Below, one piece after another: positions 16,607 to 24,284 of a stretch of 64,000 bases of DNA (the first letter of the stretch is position 1; each line of letters begins with the position of its first letter). The position numbers were made by a program, and so were the translations under genes. The notes beneath the pieces are model-generated. The model was not told the origin of the DNA, searched no databases, and saw only the letters and a list, made by a program, of their open reading frames with translations. The stretch is from positions 1-64,000 of the forward strand of contig NZ_JAMXLR010000091.1 of the NCBI RefSeq assembly GCF_024054565.1, in the 5' to 3' direction. The stretch is from Aeoliella straminimaris (lineage in GTDB: Bacteria; Planctomycetota; Planctomycetia; Pirellulales; Lacipirellulaceae).

Positions 16607-16708
16607 CGTAGCTACGCTCGCCAGAGCGTGGACCACCCCACCACGACGCGCTGCTCCCACCGCGCATGACTACCCAGGAGCATCCACCGTCTGGCGACGG
16701 TCGCTACG
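16607..16708. repeat. BIME-like inverted pair of GTAG-tagged hairpins
   Basis: On the + strand GTAG (16608-16611) leads into ACGCTC-GCCA-GAGCGT (16614-16629). On the - strand GTAG (16707-16704) leads into ACCGTC-GCCA-GACGGT (16701-16686). The two 25-nt units match at 20 positions. Four of the five differences are paired stem changes that keep the hairpin intact, and the GCCA loop is identical. Inverted hairpins with outward GTAG tags are the classic layout of REP/BIME elements recognised by RAYT transposases. Confidence 0.65.
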
Positions 16709-16843
16709 GAGTCTGCCTGTTTCGCACCCCGTATTTTCGCGGATGTCGTGTAAAATTCCTACACGCCGCCGAGAAAAATTGGGTCAGTTTCCCCGGCCGG
16801 CAGCAGGGAGTGAACTACAACCCAGAACTGCTACCCCATTGAT

Positions 16844-16868
16844 GTAGCCGGATTCGCAAGAATTCGGA
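16844..16868 (+). repeat. REP-like hairpin, left copy of a 25-bp inverted repeat
   Basis: GTAG (16844-16847) followed by CCGGATTC-GCAA-GAATTCGG (16848-16867): an 8-bp stem (one G-U in RNA) closed by a GCAA tetraloop of the GNRA class. The same 25 bases occur inverted and without mismatch at 17673-17697, so the pair brackets the two small genes at 16912-17664. Confidence 0.75.
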
Positions 16869-16911
16869 GCTTGGGTGGGAAACGAGAGTCTATTGTCTAT
16901 ATTTACTATTC

Positions 16912-17166
16912 ATGAATCCACACAGCCAACAAAGCGAAGCGGCATCGTCCGATGCAAAAGAGAGCGACTTCGTTTCGTTCTGGCGGTATACGTGGTTTCA
17001 CCAATTAATCCTCGTGCCACTGCTTACTTACAAGGTGAGCAAGATCGACTTTGCCGAACCCATGGGTCTTACACAACAGATCGGCCTATGGGTTCTCGTC
17101 TTCTTCCTCGGCGAGGTCTTCCTGTTTGCAGGCTGGTATCGAATAGCGAAGGTCGACGTGGAGTGA
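16912..17166 (+). CDS. Small two-helix membrane protein
   Basis: 84 aa, unrecognised. A polar N-terminus (about 22 residues) is followed by two hydrophobic stretches, FWRYTWFHQLILVPLLTY and IGLWVLVFFLGEVFLFAGWY, and a charged end. No ribosome-binding site is clear; the ATG lies 44 nt after the left REP-like hairpin. It precedes another membrane-anchored small gene by 15 bp, and the two sit together between inverted 25-bp repeats. Codon use looks like the neighbours. Confidence 0.55.
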   Translation: MNPHSQQSEAASSDAKESDFVSFWRYTWFHQLILVPLLTYKVSKIDFAEPMGLTQQIGLWVLVFFLGEVFLFAGWYRIAKVDVE

Positions 17167-17181
17167 GCCACTGAGCGGCTT

Positions 17182-17664
17182 ATGGAGAGTCTGAACGTAA
17201 TTCTGATGAGCCAGCCAATCTTGGCAATAGGCAGTTGGGGTGTTGCGGTCCTGGTAGGTATGCTGCTGATGGCATTGGTCGCGCTCGAGTTGCGGGCATC
17301 GCGACGTCGCGCGCTACGCATCACCTCGACACGGGATGAGCTTGATTTCGATGAGTGGCTGAAGTTGTCACAGCTGGAAGCGTTGAGCAACGAGCAGCGC
17401 CAGTTGGTGCGGGAAGCATTGATTATCGCCGGCGACTGCTATGTGGTGCCACCGACCTGTCTTCGCATGAAGGACGGCTTCTGGGATGAACTCGGCATGC
17501 ACTCCTGGTTCTCGAATGGTGACGACGCCTATGATACGCTGGGCGACCGCTTGGCGGATGAGTTGAATATCCGCTGGGACATAAATTGGGCGACGCTTGG
17601 TGACGTCGTGCGCGGAGTCATCGGGCACTCACGGATCGACGAACTTGAGGGTGCCGCGCAGTAG
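17182..17664 (+). CDS. Membrane-anchored protein with acyl-carrier-like C-terminus
   Basis: 160 aa. Residues 12-37 form a transmembrane segment (LAIGSWGVAVLVGMLLMALVAL). After a basic stretch and a helical linker (SQLEALSNEQRQLVREAL), residues 85-155 read DGFWDELGMHSWFSNGDDAY then DTLGDRLADELNIRWDINW and TLGDVVRGVIG. The spacing resembles acyl carrier proteins and DUF1493-like relatives (a dd-LG element, later a TLGDVV helix), but the usual DSL serine motif is not seen, so phosphopantetheine attachment is doubtful. Stop is 8 bp before the right 25-bp repeat. Function unknown. Confidence 0.6.
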   Translation: MESLNVILMSQPILAIGSWGVAVLVGMLLMALVALELRASRRRALRITSTRDELDFDEWLKLSQLEALSNEQRQLVREALIIAGDCYVVPPTCLRMKDGFWDELGMHSWFSNGDDAYDTLGDRLADELNIRWDINWATLGDVVRGVIGHSRIDELEGAAQ

Positions 17665-17672
17665 ACCGGCAA

Positions 17673-17697
17673 TCCGAATTCTTGCGAATCCGGCTAC
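17673..17697 (-). repeat. REP-like hairpin, right copy of the 25-bp inverted repeat
   Basis: Exact reverse complement of 16844-16868, including the GTAG tag and GCAA loop. It lies between the stop at 17664 and the stop of the convergent phosphodiesterase gene at 17727, so it may also act as a bidirectional 3'-end structure. Confidence 0.75.
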
Positions 17698-17726
17698 GTT
17701 TGTTCGGCTACGAGCGCGCAGAGGCC

Positions 17727-19076
17727 CTACCCCGCCCCGAACTGCCGCAGCACGATGCCTGCCACGTCGGTATCGGCCATCGGCTGTTCGACGAACACGC
17801 CCCGCTCGCTGGAGAGCAGTACGCCCTGTTGCGACTCGTGTCGAACCGGCGCGCCGTGTAAGCCTCGCACCAGCGTGGCGTCGAGCGGGATGCCCTTGGT
17901 CACTGGGTCGAAGAACAGTTCCACCGGGTCGTAGCCCGGTTTGCGGTGGATGTCCATCTTGCGGGCGTAGTCGGGCGCGCGAGCATCGTCGAGCCACCAA
18001 TAGTACGCTTGCCAGCTATTCGGCTCGGACACCAGTACCACGTCGCCGCTGCGTGGGTGATTGAGCTCGTACCGGTCGAGCTGGTCCCGCGTCAGCACTT
18101 CGGCAATGCCCGGCTCGCGGCTGAAGCGGTCGACGATCGGGCCGATGTGCTGCTGGCCATTGACGAAGATGTGCGACAGTTGATGGTCCGCCAGGGCAAA
18201 CGCGCGGCTGCCGGCGAAATCGAGTTGCTCGGTGCCATCGACGTCTTTCAGTTCCAGCATTCCCAGTTCCCGCAACACACGGTTCGGGTAGGTCACGTGA
18301 TCTACCGGCGAGACGACGTACTCGCTCGCCACCAGCCACAAGAGAGAATTCCCCTCGTGAATGCGAGTAAACTCGGTGATCAGTCGACCAAGCTCGTTGT
18401 CGAGTTCCTCGAGCGCCTTCGCCGCTTCGGGCGAGTCGGGCCCGTTCTTTTGCGTGGCGTAGTCGAGGTGCGGAATGTAGATGTACCAGAAGTTGGGCCG
18501 ATGGTGCCCGGCCGTCCAAATGGCCGACGAGATAATCCATGACGACGAGGGGATGCCGGCCAGTGGGCCCCAGAAGTGCTTGAGCGGAAAGTGGTCGAAC
18601 GCATCTCGCAGGTCGCCGTACAGCATTTCGGGCCGAGTGTAGCACCACAGCGATTCGCTGCCGTCGGGATTATGAATGGGCGCGAACGTGCAGATGTAGT
18701 CGGCCCCGCACCCCTTGTTATTCAGGGCGAACCACATGGCCGAGGTGATCGATTCGTCGTGCTCGTGCAGCAGGTCCCACAGCTGCGGCCGCTGAATGAC
18801 ATCGTTCCACATGGTCCACAGCTCGACCTGGCCGGCCTTGTCTTCGCTGCCAGCGGGCGGCGCATCGCGCCAGTAGCAACCGTTGGCCACCATGCCATGC
18901 TCCGATGGCGGCAAGCCGGTGGTCATGTTCGCTTGCACGGCACAAGTAACGGCCGGAAAACCCGCCACCAGCGGGGCGCGATCGCCGCCGGCCGTGAGCT
19001 TCTGCAGGTTCGGCATCCGCGCGACGTCCTCGGCCCGCAGGCCGGGAATGGAAAGCAAAACAACGTGGTCGGACAT
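17727..19076 (-). CDS. Alkaline-phosphatase-superfamily phosphodiesterase, EboF-like
   Basis: 449 aa, nucleotide pyrophosphatase/phosphodiesterase type. Motifs include the N-terminal VVLLSIPGLRAEDV metal-site strand, PNLQKL, and AVTCAVQANMTTGLPPSEHGMVANG, which carries the nucleophile and the GLPPSEHG signature. Later it has YIPHLDYATQ with metal-binding His/Asp and ALADHQLSHI. No signal peptide is evident. It is the last gene of the minus-strand row TIM barrel, UbiA, TIM barrel, phosphodiesterase. In ebo clusters a related enzyme, EboF, accompanies UbiA (EboC) and TIM-barrel (EboE) genes. The substrate is unknown. Confidence 0.85.
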   Translation of the reverse strand: MSDHVVLLSIPGLRAEDVARMPNLQKLTAGGDRAPLVAGFPAVTCAVQANMTTGLPPSEHGMVANGCYWRDAPPAGSEDKAGQVELWTMWNDVIQRPQLWDLLHEHDESITSAMWFALNNKGCGADYICTFAPIHNPDGSESLWCYTRPEMLYGDLRDAFDHFPLKHFWGPLAGIPSSSWIISSAIWTAGHHRPNFWYIYIPHLDYATQKNGPDSPEAAKALEELDNELGRLITEFTRIHEGNSLLWLVASEYVVSPVDHVTYPNRVLRELGMLELKDVDGTEQLDFAGSRAFALADHQLSHIFVNGQQHIGPIVDRFSREPGIAEVLTRDQLDRYELNHPRSGDVVLVSEPNSWQAYYWWLDDARAPDYARKMDIHRKPGYDPVELFFDPVTKGIPLDATLVRGLHGAPVRHESQQGVLLSSERGVFVEQPMADTDVAGIVLRQFGAG

Positions 19077-19095
19077 GGTAAGCTCGTGAGTAAGG

Positions 19096-19115
19096 ACCGC
19101 TAATGCACGCTAATG
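19096..19115. repeat. Short ACGCTAAT-type repeat upstream of the phosphodiesterase gene
   Basis: ACCGCTAATGCACGCTAATG contains two GCTAATG words and shares ACGCTAAT with the inverted repeat at 4555-4620. It probably belongs to the same dispersed low-complexity family. Confidence 0.45.
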
Positions 19116-19153
19116 TTATCAAATCGGAGGTTTGCAGTTGCGAAACTCGTTTG

Positions 19154-19230
19154 GGGTGCCTGGGGTCGAGCTCCGCGAGCCCCCAGCATGTTGTGAACTG
19201 GAGGCTCGTTGCACTAGACCCCAGCCACCC
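19154..19230. repeat. Inverted repeat after the TIM-barrel gene
   Basis: GGGTGCCTGGGGTC (19154-19167) pairs with GACCCCAGCCACCC (19217-19230) with one mismatch. The right arm starts 7 nt downstream of the stop at 19237 on the minus strand, so the structure forms just after the TIM-barrel gene and before the phosphodiesterase gene. It may end or attenuate transcription. No U-run follows. Confidence 0.55.
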
Positions 19231-19236
19231 GGCAAA

Positions 19237-20079
19237 CTACCCGCCGCCTATCTTTTGCAGGAACGCTAGGGATCGCTCTGCCATTTCAGGTCCCATGTGA
19301 CTGTGCCGCGGAAGCTCGACGGTTACGGGTCCTTTGAACTTGATCGCTTCGAGCGCCGCGATCACCGGCGGGAAGTCGATTTCACCCTCGCCAAAGGGCA
19401 GGTGCTCATGCACACCGGCTCGCATGTCTTCGATGTGGATGTTCTCGAGCCGGTCGCTCCAGTCCATCAGCTGCTGTGCGATGGGAGTCTCGCCCAGGCA
19501 GTGCAGGTGGCCGATGTCGATGGTTAGCCTCAGTTCGGAGGCTAGCTCCTGCGGCAGCAACTCCAATAGCTCGGAGTAGGACGCCATGGTGTCGATCAGG
19601 TGTCCAGGCTCGGGCTCGAAGGCGAGCACCACCCGCTGCGCGGCGGCGTGTTCGATCACCGGACGTAGCGACTCGACCAGCCGCCGCAGTTGCTCGCTAC
19701 GCGGGGCATCGTCCGTTGGCGTGCCGGACCAGAATGAAACGCAGTGGGCGCCGAGCAGGTTGGCGATATCGATGGACTTGCGAAGCATGTTTACCCGCCG
19801 CAGCCGGTCGGCTTCGGCAGGCGAGACCATCGTCGGCTGATGCTTGTGGCGGGGATCCAGCAGGAAGCGGGCGCCGGTCTCCACGACCGAAGTGAGATGG
19901 TACCGGGTCAACAGCCCGCGTGTTTCGACAATCTGTCGGGCCAGGTCTTCGCCTGCGGGATTGATGGTGTGGTGGTCGAGCGTGATGCCGACCGCTGCAT
20001 AACCGAGTTCGGCCACCAGCTCGATGGCGGCTGGCAATGGGAGGTCGGCCAGTCCGTTGGTGTTATAGCCCCACTGCAT
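19237..20079 (-). CDS. Xylose-isomerase-like TIM barrel protein (sugar phosphate isomerase/epimerase type)
   Basis: 280 aa, AP-endonuclease-2/xylose-isomerase-like barrel. Metal-site-like segments are VLAFEPEPGHLIDT (Glu), LTIDIGHLHCLGE (Asp/His), ENIHIEDMRAGVHEHLPFGEGEID (His/Asp/His and the Glu near G-E-G) and VTVELPRHSH. These are the usual positions for metal ligands in the family. The ATG overlaps the TGA of the UbiA gene (TGATG at 20077-20081), so it is translationally coupled to it. That coupling links it to prenyl or quinone-type chemistry or to export of its product. Second barrel of this class in the cluster. Confidence 0.85.
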   Translation of the reverse strand: MQWGYNTNGLADLPLPAAIELVAELGYAAVGITLDHHTINPAGEDLARQIVETRGLLTRYHLTSVVETGARFLLDPRHKHQPTMVSPAEADRLRRVNMLRKSIDIANLLGAHCVSFWSGTPTDDAPRSEQLRRLVESLRPVIEHAAAQRVVLAFEPEPGHLIDTMASYSELLELLPQELASELRLTIDIGHLHCLGETPIAQQLMDWSDRLENIHIEDMRAGVHEHLPFGEGEIDFPPVIAALEAIKFKGPVTVELPRHSHMGPEMAERSLAFLQKIGGG

Positions 20080-21014
20080 CAGGTGACCTTAAACAATTGG
20101 GACAACAGCATCGCCGGAGCAACCAGTGCGAGCACGGCCAACGACCAGTACGGCTGAGCGTAGCCCAGGCACACCGCCGCGTCGATAACAATGACAGACA
20201 GGATGGCATAGCCGACCGCGCGTTGCACGTGCTTGGGCCACGGCTGCAGGATGGCGACTACCATGCGGCGGAGCACGGTGCCGGCCACCAGCACCCATAA
20301 GGCAACCCAGCCCCACGGGTGAAGTCTCAGTTGGCTGGCAGCCGCTTCTTGCACGAAGGGCATTGCGGCGATGAACACAATGCCCAACGTGGCGCCTACG
20401 GCCGACATCGCCAGCAGTTTGCGATTGCTCTCGGTAGCTTCGCTGCGGGCGAACCACGATACTCCCCAGATGTAAATGCCCATGCCGATGGCGGGCAGAA
20501 TGAGCTGGTCGGCGGGCAGGAAACCCCATTGAAGCTGTTCCGCTCCGACGCTCAGGCCGAGCAGCACATTCATGAATCGGCAACCACCCATGATAGCCGG
20601 CCCCAGCGTGCTGCGTTTGAGCCCGATGTCGTAGGCCACGATCAAACCGGCAAGCCACCAGGAGATGATGCCGGGCGCCAAGGTTGGCGTGACTCGCGAC
20701 ACAAACCACCCCGCGCACACGCCAGCGAACAGCAGACCCCAACCAAGAATCCGCACGTGGGAAATGGGTATGCGTCCGCTCGGAATCGGCCGTTCGGGGC
20801 GCTCTTTCGTATCGAGTTCGGCATCGTATAGATCATTGAGCACCATGCCCGCCAGGTACAGCAGTACGCTGGTGGCAGTGACCCCCACCGCGGTCCAACC
20901 GGGCAAGTGACCGGTCGACAGGATCATACCCATCCACACGTTCGACACGGCCGTGAAGACGTTCGCCACGCGCATCAACTCGGCGTAATTTCGAACTGTA
21001 GAGAGAGTCGACAT
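20079..21014 (-). CDS. UbiA-family prenyltransferase, EboC-like
   Basis: 311 aa from ATG 21014, integral membrane enzyme with about eight or nine helices. The first Asp-rich site is NDLYDAELD and is followed by TKERPERPIPSGRI, a form typical of EboC and other polar-substrate UbiA relatives. The next conserved segment is AYDIGLKRS. UbiA enzymes attach isoprenoid chains to aromatic or other acceptors; EboC is linked with movement of a scytonemin-type precursor in cyanobacteria, but its acceptor in planctomycetes is unknown. Coupled to the TIM-barrel genes on both sides; a 22-codon upstream extension is not used. Confidence 0.88.
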   Translation of the reverse strand: MSTLSTVRNYAELMRVANVFTAVSNVWMGMILSTGHLPGWTAVGVTATSVLLYLAGMVLNDLYDAELDTKERPERPIPSGRIPISHVRILGWGLLFAGVCAGWFVSRVTPTLAPGIISWWLAGLIVAYDIGLKRSTLGPAIMGGCRFMNVLLGLSVGAEQLQWGFLPADQLILPAIGMGIYIWGVSWFARSEATESNRKLLAMSAVGATLGIVFIAAMPFVQEAAASQLRLHPWGWVALWVLVAGTVLRRMVVAILQPWPKHVQRAVGYAILSVIVIDAAVCLGYAQPYWSLAVLALVAPAMLLSQLFKVT

Positions 21015-21057
21015 GCTTAGTAAGCGTTTCCAGTTAGATCGATTGTTGCCTCTGCCG

Positions 21058-21915
21058 CTACACCGCCCCAACAACTTCATCGACCAGCGGCTTTAAGTAC
21101 TCCATGGCTTCGCGGGCGGCGAGGTCCGGGTTGTCCATGTAGGGATAGAGTTCCACGGTCAGCCATCCATCGTAGTTCGTGGCCGCAATCGCGGCGAGCG
21201 TCGCGCGGAAGTCGATCGCCCCTCGGCCGGGAATCAAGTGCTGGTGCACCCGCGAGGCGGCGATATCTTCCAGATGATAGTGCACCGTGTGGGGGGCCAT
21301 TTTCTCCACCCAGTCCTGAGGGTCTTCGCCCACGCAGTACGCGTGGCCGGCGTCGAAGTTCAGTCCCACCTGCGGCGAATCGAGACGGTCGACGAATTCC
21401 AGGTACTCGTCGAACTTTTCGATCAGCAACTCCGGCTCGGGCTCGATCAGCAGTGGCATCGCCAGGTCGGCCGCCAGTTCCAGGCAGGGCATCAGCTCTT
21501 CGTAGAAGATGTCGAACGCTTCTTCACGCGTCTGACTCTCGGCCAGCGGACCGCCCGGTTCGGTGGTGATGTGCGGCGCGCCAATTTCGGCAGCCAGCCC
21601 CAACGCCCGCTTGGTGTGTTCGCGGCGAATGGCGCGGTAGTGTGGATCGGGGTCGATCCAACCCGGGTGCCAGTAAGGTTGTCGCGGGTCGGCCACTGCG
21701 TTCATCATGAAGGCGTTGACATTCGACACCGGGAGTTGGTATTCGTCGAGCGCCGCGCTGAGCGACTCCACCTGCTCGGGCAGTAGCCCTGCCGGCCAGG
21801 CATGCGGCACGTCGGCCAGGATTTCGATACCGGTGTACCCCATCGACGCAATTCGGCGGATGGTTTCTTCCACCGAATACTGCAGATAGGCGTTCGAGCT
21901 AAATGCGAGCTTCAT
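21058..21915 (-). CDS. Xylose-isomerase-like TIM barrel protein, EboE-like candidate
   Basis: 285 aa. Start MKLAFSSNAYLQYSVEETIRRI is typical for sugar phosphate isomerase/epimerase proteins. Metal-site segments: LLIEPEPELLIEKF (Glu), GLNFDAGHAYCVGE (Asp/His), VHYHLEDIAASRVHQHLIPGRGAID (His/Asp and the later ligands) and LTVELYP (Glu). It overlaps the upstream methyltransferase gene by ATGA (21912-21915) and precedes UbiA by 43 bp, so it belongs to the same operon. It could be the EboE counterpart, with the barrel at 19237 a second copy or a partner. Confidence 0.85.
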   Translation of the reverse strand: MKLAFSSNAYLQYSVEETIRRIASMGYTGIEILADVPHAWPAGLLPEQVESLSAALDEYQLPVSNVNAFMMNAVADPRQPYWHPGWIDPDPHYRAIRREHTKRALGLAAEIGAPHITTEPGGPLAESQTREEAFDIFYEELMPCLELAADLAMPLLIEPEPELLIEKFDEYLEFVDRLDSPQVGLNFDAGHAYCVGEDPQDWVEKMAPHTVHYHLEDIAASRVHQHLIPGRGAIDFRATLAAIAATNYDGWLTVELYPYMDNPDLAAREAMEYLKPLVDEVVGAV

Positions 21916-23132
21916 GAGTTGAATGGTTCGTAAATTAGTCGGCGAGCGACAATGGCGATGCGTTTCTCCAGCACTCGAGTTACCAGAAGCGTAGCATGCT
22001 CGTCGCCCTGCGGTTTGAGGTCGCGGCGGAGCGACTTGGGGGAGAGCTTTACCGCACGATGTTTAATTTCGAGCTGGCCGATCCCCCGCTTGCGAAGATA
22101 GGCCGCCAGTTTCTTTGGTTTCAATGGCATCACGTCCAGCACCTCGAACGTGGACCATGCCGGATCAAGTTTCGCCGTGTCGCTGGTGAGGTAGCCGGTC
22201 GTGCTGGCGAAGGTCCACCATTGGTGCCGGTTGGCCAGGTCGCCCACCAAATCGCTCGCCAGCACCGCCGCATCGGGTTCCATGACGTAGCGGCCAATCT
22301 GGTCGGCGGCGTCGGGCAGCGTATCGCCCGCGCCGGTAACGGTGGCCAATGCGCGAACTTCAGGACCGTCGGCCGCCAGGATCGTGGCCCTTCGCCCACC
22401 GGGCTCGCCCGTGAGTCCTCCGAACCACACCACCAATTGCTTACACTCGCCGGAGCGACTGACCCATTCTAGTTCGGCGGCGTCGGTCCATCGAGCGGGC
22501 ACCTCGCAGGCGGGGGCGAGCTTCACGGCCGCATTGGGGTTAGCCGCGAGCATGGCATCGATCGCGTCGTCGGAAGGTTCGTGCAGCTCGGCCTGGGTGG
22601 TTCGACCTCCCCGCGGCCGGCGATCGGGATCGATGTGCCAAGCGTCGTAGTTTTGTAGGGCGAGCGACGTCGCATCGGCCGTGCTGGTAGATATCTGTTT
22701 TTCGATTCCATTTTCCAGAAGATTTCGCGCCGCGAAGGCAGTCATCGTTGCCGACTGATCGACGAGCAGCAGTTGGTCGGCGACACCAGCGAGTCCCAGG
22801 GCGTCGCCACCGACGCCACAGCACAGGTCGGCCACACTGCGACGATTTGCGAATCGCGCCGACTTGTGACGGGCAATCCACTGGTCGCTTGCTTGCTCGT
22901 AGCCAACGCGGGTAAAGAACATCCGCTCGGCCGCGGTGAACTTCTGCGCGGCACGCCCGCGTAATTCTGCCAGTTCCATCACGCGATGTGCTTGCTCGGC
23001 CGTGAGGTGTTTGCGAAGTTGGGTGATAATCTGGTGGGGCGGTTGGTCGGCCCTTCGCAAGTGCTCGAGCCAAGAGGCCGCCTCGTCGCCGAGCAGCCAC
23101 TCGTCCAGCGGTTCGAGAGGCGTGTGGTTCAT
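21912..23132 (-). CDS. Class I SAM-dependent methyltransferase with THUMP-like domain
   Basis: 406 aa from ATG 23132. The N-terminal helical part (about 1-75) is followed by a methyltransferase domain with VADLCCGVGGDALGLAG (SAM-binding motif I), LLLVDQSA (motif II), AWHIDPDRRPRGGR in the motif IV position, and a C-terminal part with DVMPLKPKKLAAYLRKRGIGQLEIK typical of a THUMP-like tail. This architecture is usually annotated as an RNA-directed methyltransferase of unknown site. Its stop overlaps the start of the TIM-barrel gene by 4 bp. Placement in an ebo-like operon may be just co-transcription. Confidence 0.85.
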   Translation of the reverse strand: MNHTPLEPLDEWLLGDEAASWLEHLRRADQPPHQIITQLRKHLTAEQAHRVMELAELRGRAAQKFTAAERMFFTRVGYEQASDQWIARHKSARFANRRSVADLCCGVGGDALGLAGVADQLLLVDQSATMTAFAARNLLENGIEKQISTSTADATSLALQNYDAWHIDPDRRPRGGRTTQAELHEPSDDAIDAMLAANPNAAVKLAPACEVPARWTDAAELEWVSRSGECKQLVVWFGGLTGEPGGRRATILAADGPEVRALATVTGAGDTLPDAADQIGRYVMEPDAAVLASDLVGDLANRHQWWTFASTTGYLTSDTAKLDPAWSTFEVLDVMPLKPKKLAAYLRKRGIGQLEIKHRAVKLSPKSLRRDLKPQGDEHATLLVTRVLEKRIAIVARRLIYEPFNS

Positions 23133-23308
23133 GCGAGGGGGCTCAAGGTTTGCGCAATCGGGCGGATCGTCAAAGCGAGGTCGCCGCTTCGAGTCGGTTC
23201 TACGAGTTACATCGGCAACTACCAAACTCACAAAGCACAACAAGCAGTGTTGCCGAAGGTATGGGTAGTGCCGCGTTGTCGGCTGTACCCGCCTGCTGGA
23301 CACAAGAA

Positions 23309-24214
23309 ATGAGTCTCATGCCCCGCCCTGTCATGTTAGCCGGTCTGCTTGGAGCCGCGGTAGGCGTACCCTACGTTGTGGACCACTCGGCCGAATGGCG
23401 GGACAGCATGATGCAGCCCGCGTCGCAGGCCCAGCAGCCGGCCGATCCGAACTCGCCTCAGGTGCCGCAGTTCAAAATTCCGGAGCCCATGCGGCCGCCC
23501 AGTCCGGGCGACCACATCTACAGCAGCCCAGCACCGCTTGAGGGCATCGCCACGTACTCGTTGGCCGATGTCCTGCGGTTGGATGTGAACAAAGAGTGGA
23601 TCTACAGTCGCTGGGCGCGAAAGTCGACGGGACTGGCCGAGCCCGAGTTGTTCGGTATTCGAGTGCCGCTGGTGAGTGGGACGCGGATGACCGATGTGGC
23701 CGGCTCGCTGACCTACTATTTCGACAAGCAAGGTATCGTGCAGAAGATTCGTTTGAAGGGCAAAACGGCCGATACTTCCGAACTGGTGAACCTGCTCGCC
23801 ACGCGGTATGGATTCCGTCCCGCGACACCCCTGGTGGCGGGCGAGCAGTTGTTCCGCGTCGATCGCGAAGGCGTGGTCGAGAGCGAACTGAGGACGCAGC
23901 CCGAGTCGGTTCTGTGGGCCACCTCGCCGCACACCAGCTTCTCTGTCGACCTGGAACTGAATCGTCCCGGTTCGGGCCGATACGTTCAACGTCCGATGCC
24001 ACGGATCAAGTCGCTCGACATGCCGGCCGAGCAGCCCCAACCGCTGTTCGGCGAACAGCAACAAGCACCGGGCACCGCCGTCTTCCCAGGGGAGTCGGTA
24101 GTACCATCGACTAACGGGGTGAAGGCCGAACAGGCCTCGGCCACAAGTGAAGCTCCGGCCGAAGCGACTCCGCCCCCCAAAGTGCACAAACCGGTTCTGC
24201 GGTGGCCCAGCTAG
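23309..24214 (+). CDS. Conserved hypothetical, signal-anchor and proline-rich
   Basis: 301 aa from ATG 23309 (ATG 23318 equally possible). N-terminus MPRPVMLAGLLGAAVGVPYVV is a signal peptide or anchor. A Pro/Gln-rich stretch (about 30-70) precedes a domain (about 75-240) that reads YSLADVLRLDVNKEWIYSRW, FGIRVPLVSGTRMTDVAGSL and YYFDKQGIVQKIRLKGKTAD. This pattern I associate with planctomycete-only proteins of unknown function. The last 70 residues are Pro/Glu/Ala-rich and likely disordered. Divergent from the methyltransferase gene at 23132. Confidence 0.75.
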   Translation: MSLMPRPVMLAGLLGAAVGVPYVVDHSAEWRDSMMQPASQAQQPADPNSPQVPQFKIPEPMRPPSPGDHIYSSPAPLEGIATYSLADVLRLDVNKEWIYSRWARKSTGLAEPELFGIRVPLVSGTRMTDVAGSLTYYFDKQGIVQKIRLKGKTADTSELVNLLATRYGFRPATPLVAGEQLFRVDREGVVESELRTQPESVLWATSPHTSFSVDLELNRPGSGRYVQRPMPRIKSLDMPAEQPQPLFGEQQQAPGTAVFPGESVVPSTNGVKAEQASATSEAPAEATPPPKVHKPVLRWPS

Positions 24215-24284
24215 TGTGCCGTACTGGTTGGGTTGAGGAAAACTGAGGAGGCAAGCGCGGCCAACTCGTGCTATGCTGCCGTGC

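Larger units (their letters stand above)
16418..16911. other. Gene-free region with REP-like elements
   Basis: No credible gene is seen. The stretch holds one inverted pair of GTAG-tagged hairpins (16607-16708) and one copy of the GTAG-CCGGATTC hairpin (16844-16868), and ends at the small membrane gene at 16912. The first 150 bases (16430-16560) contain TTTTGGG/CCCAAAA words that could pair loosely, for example around GGGTCAATATC and GGGCCCAAAACTCC, without a clear stem. The region separates the ebo-like hydrolase side from the ebo-like minus-strand operon. Confidence 0.6.
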
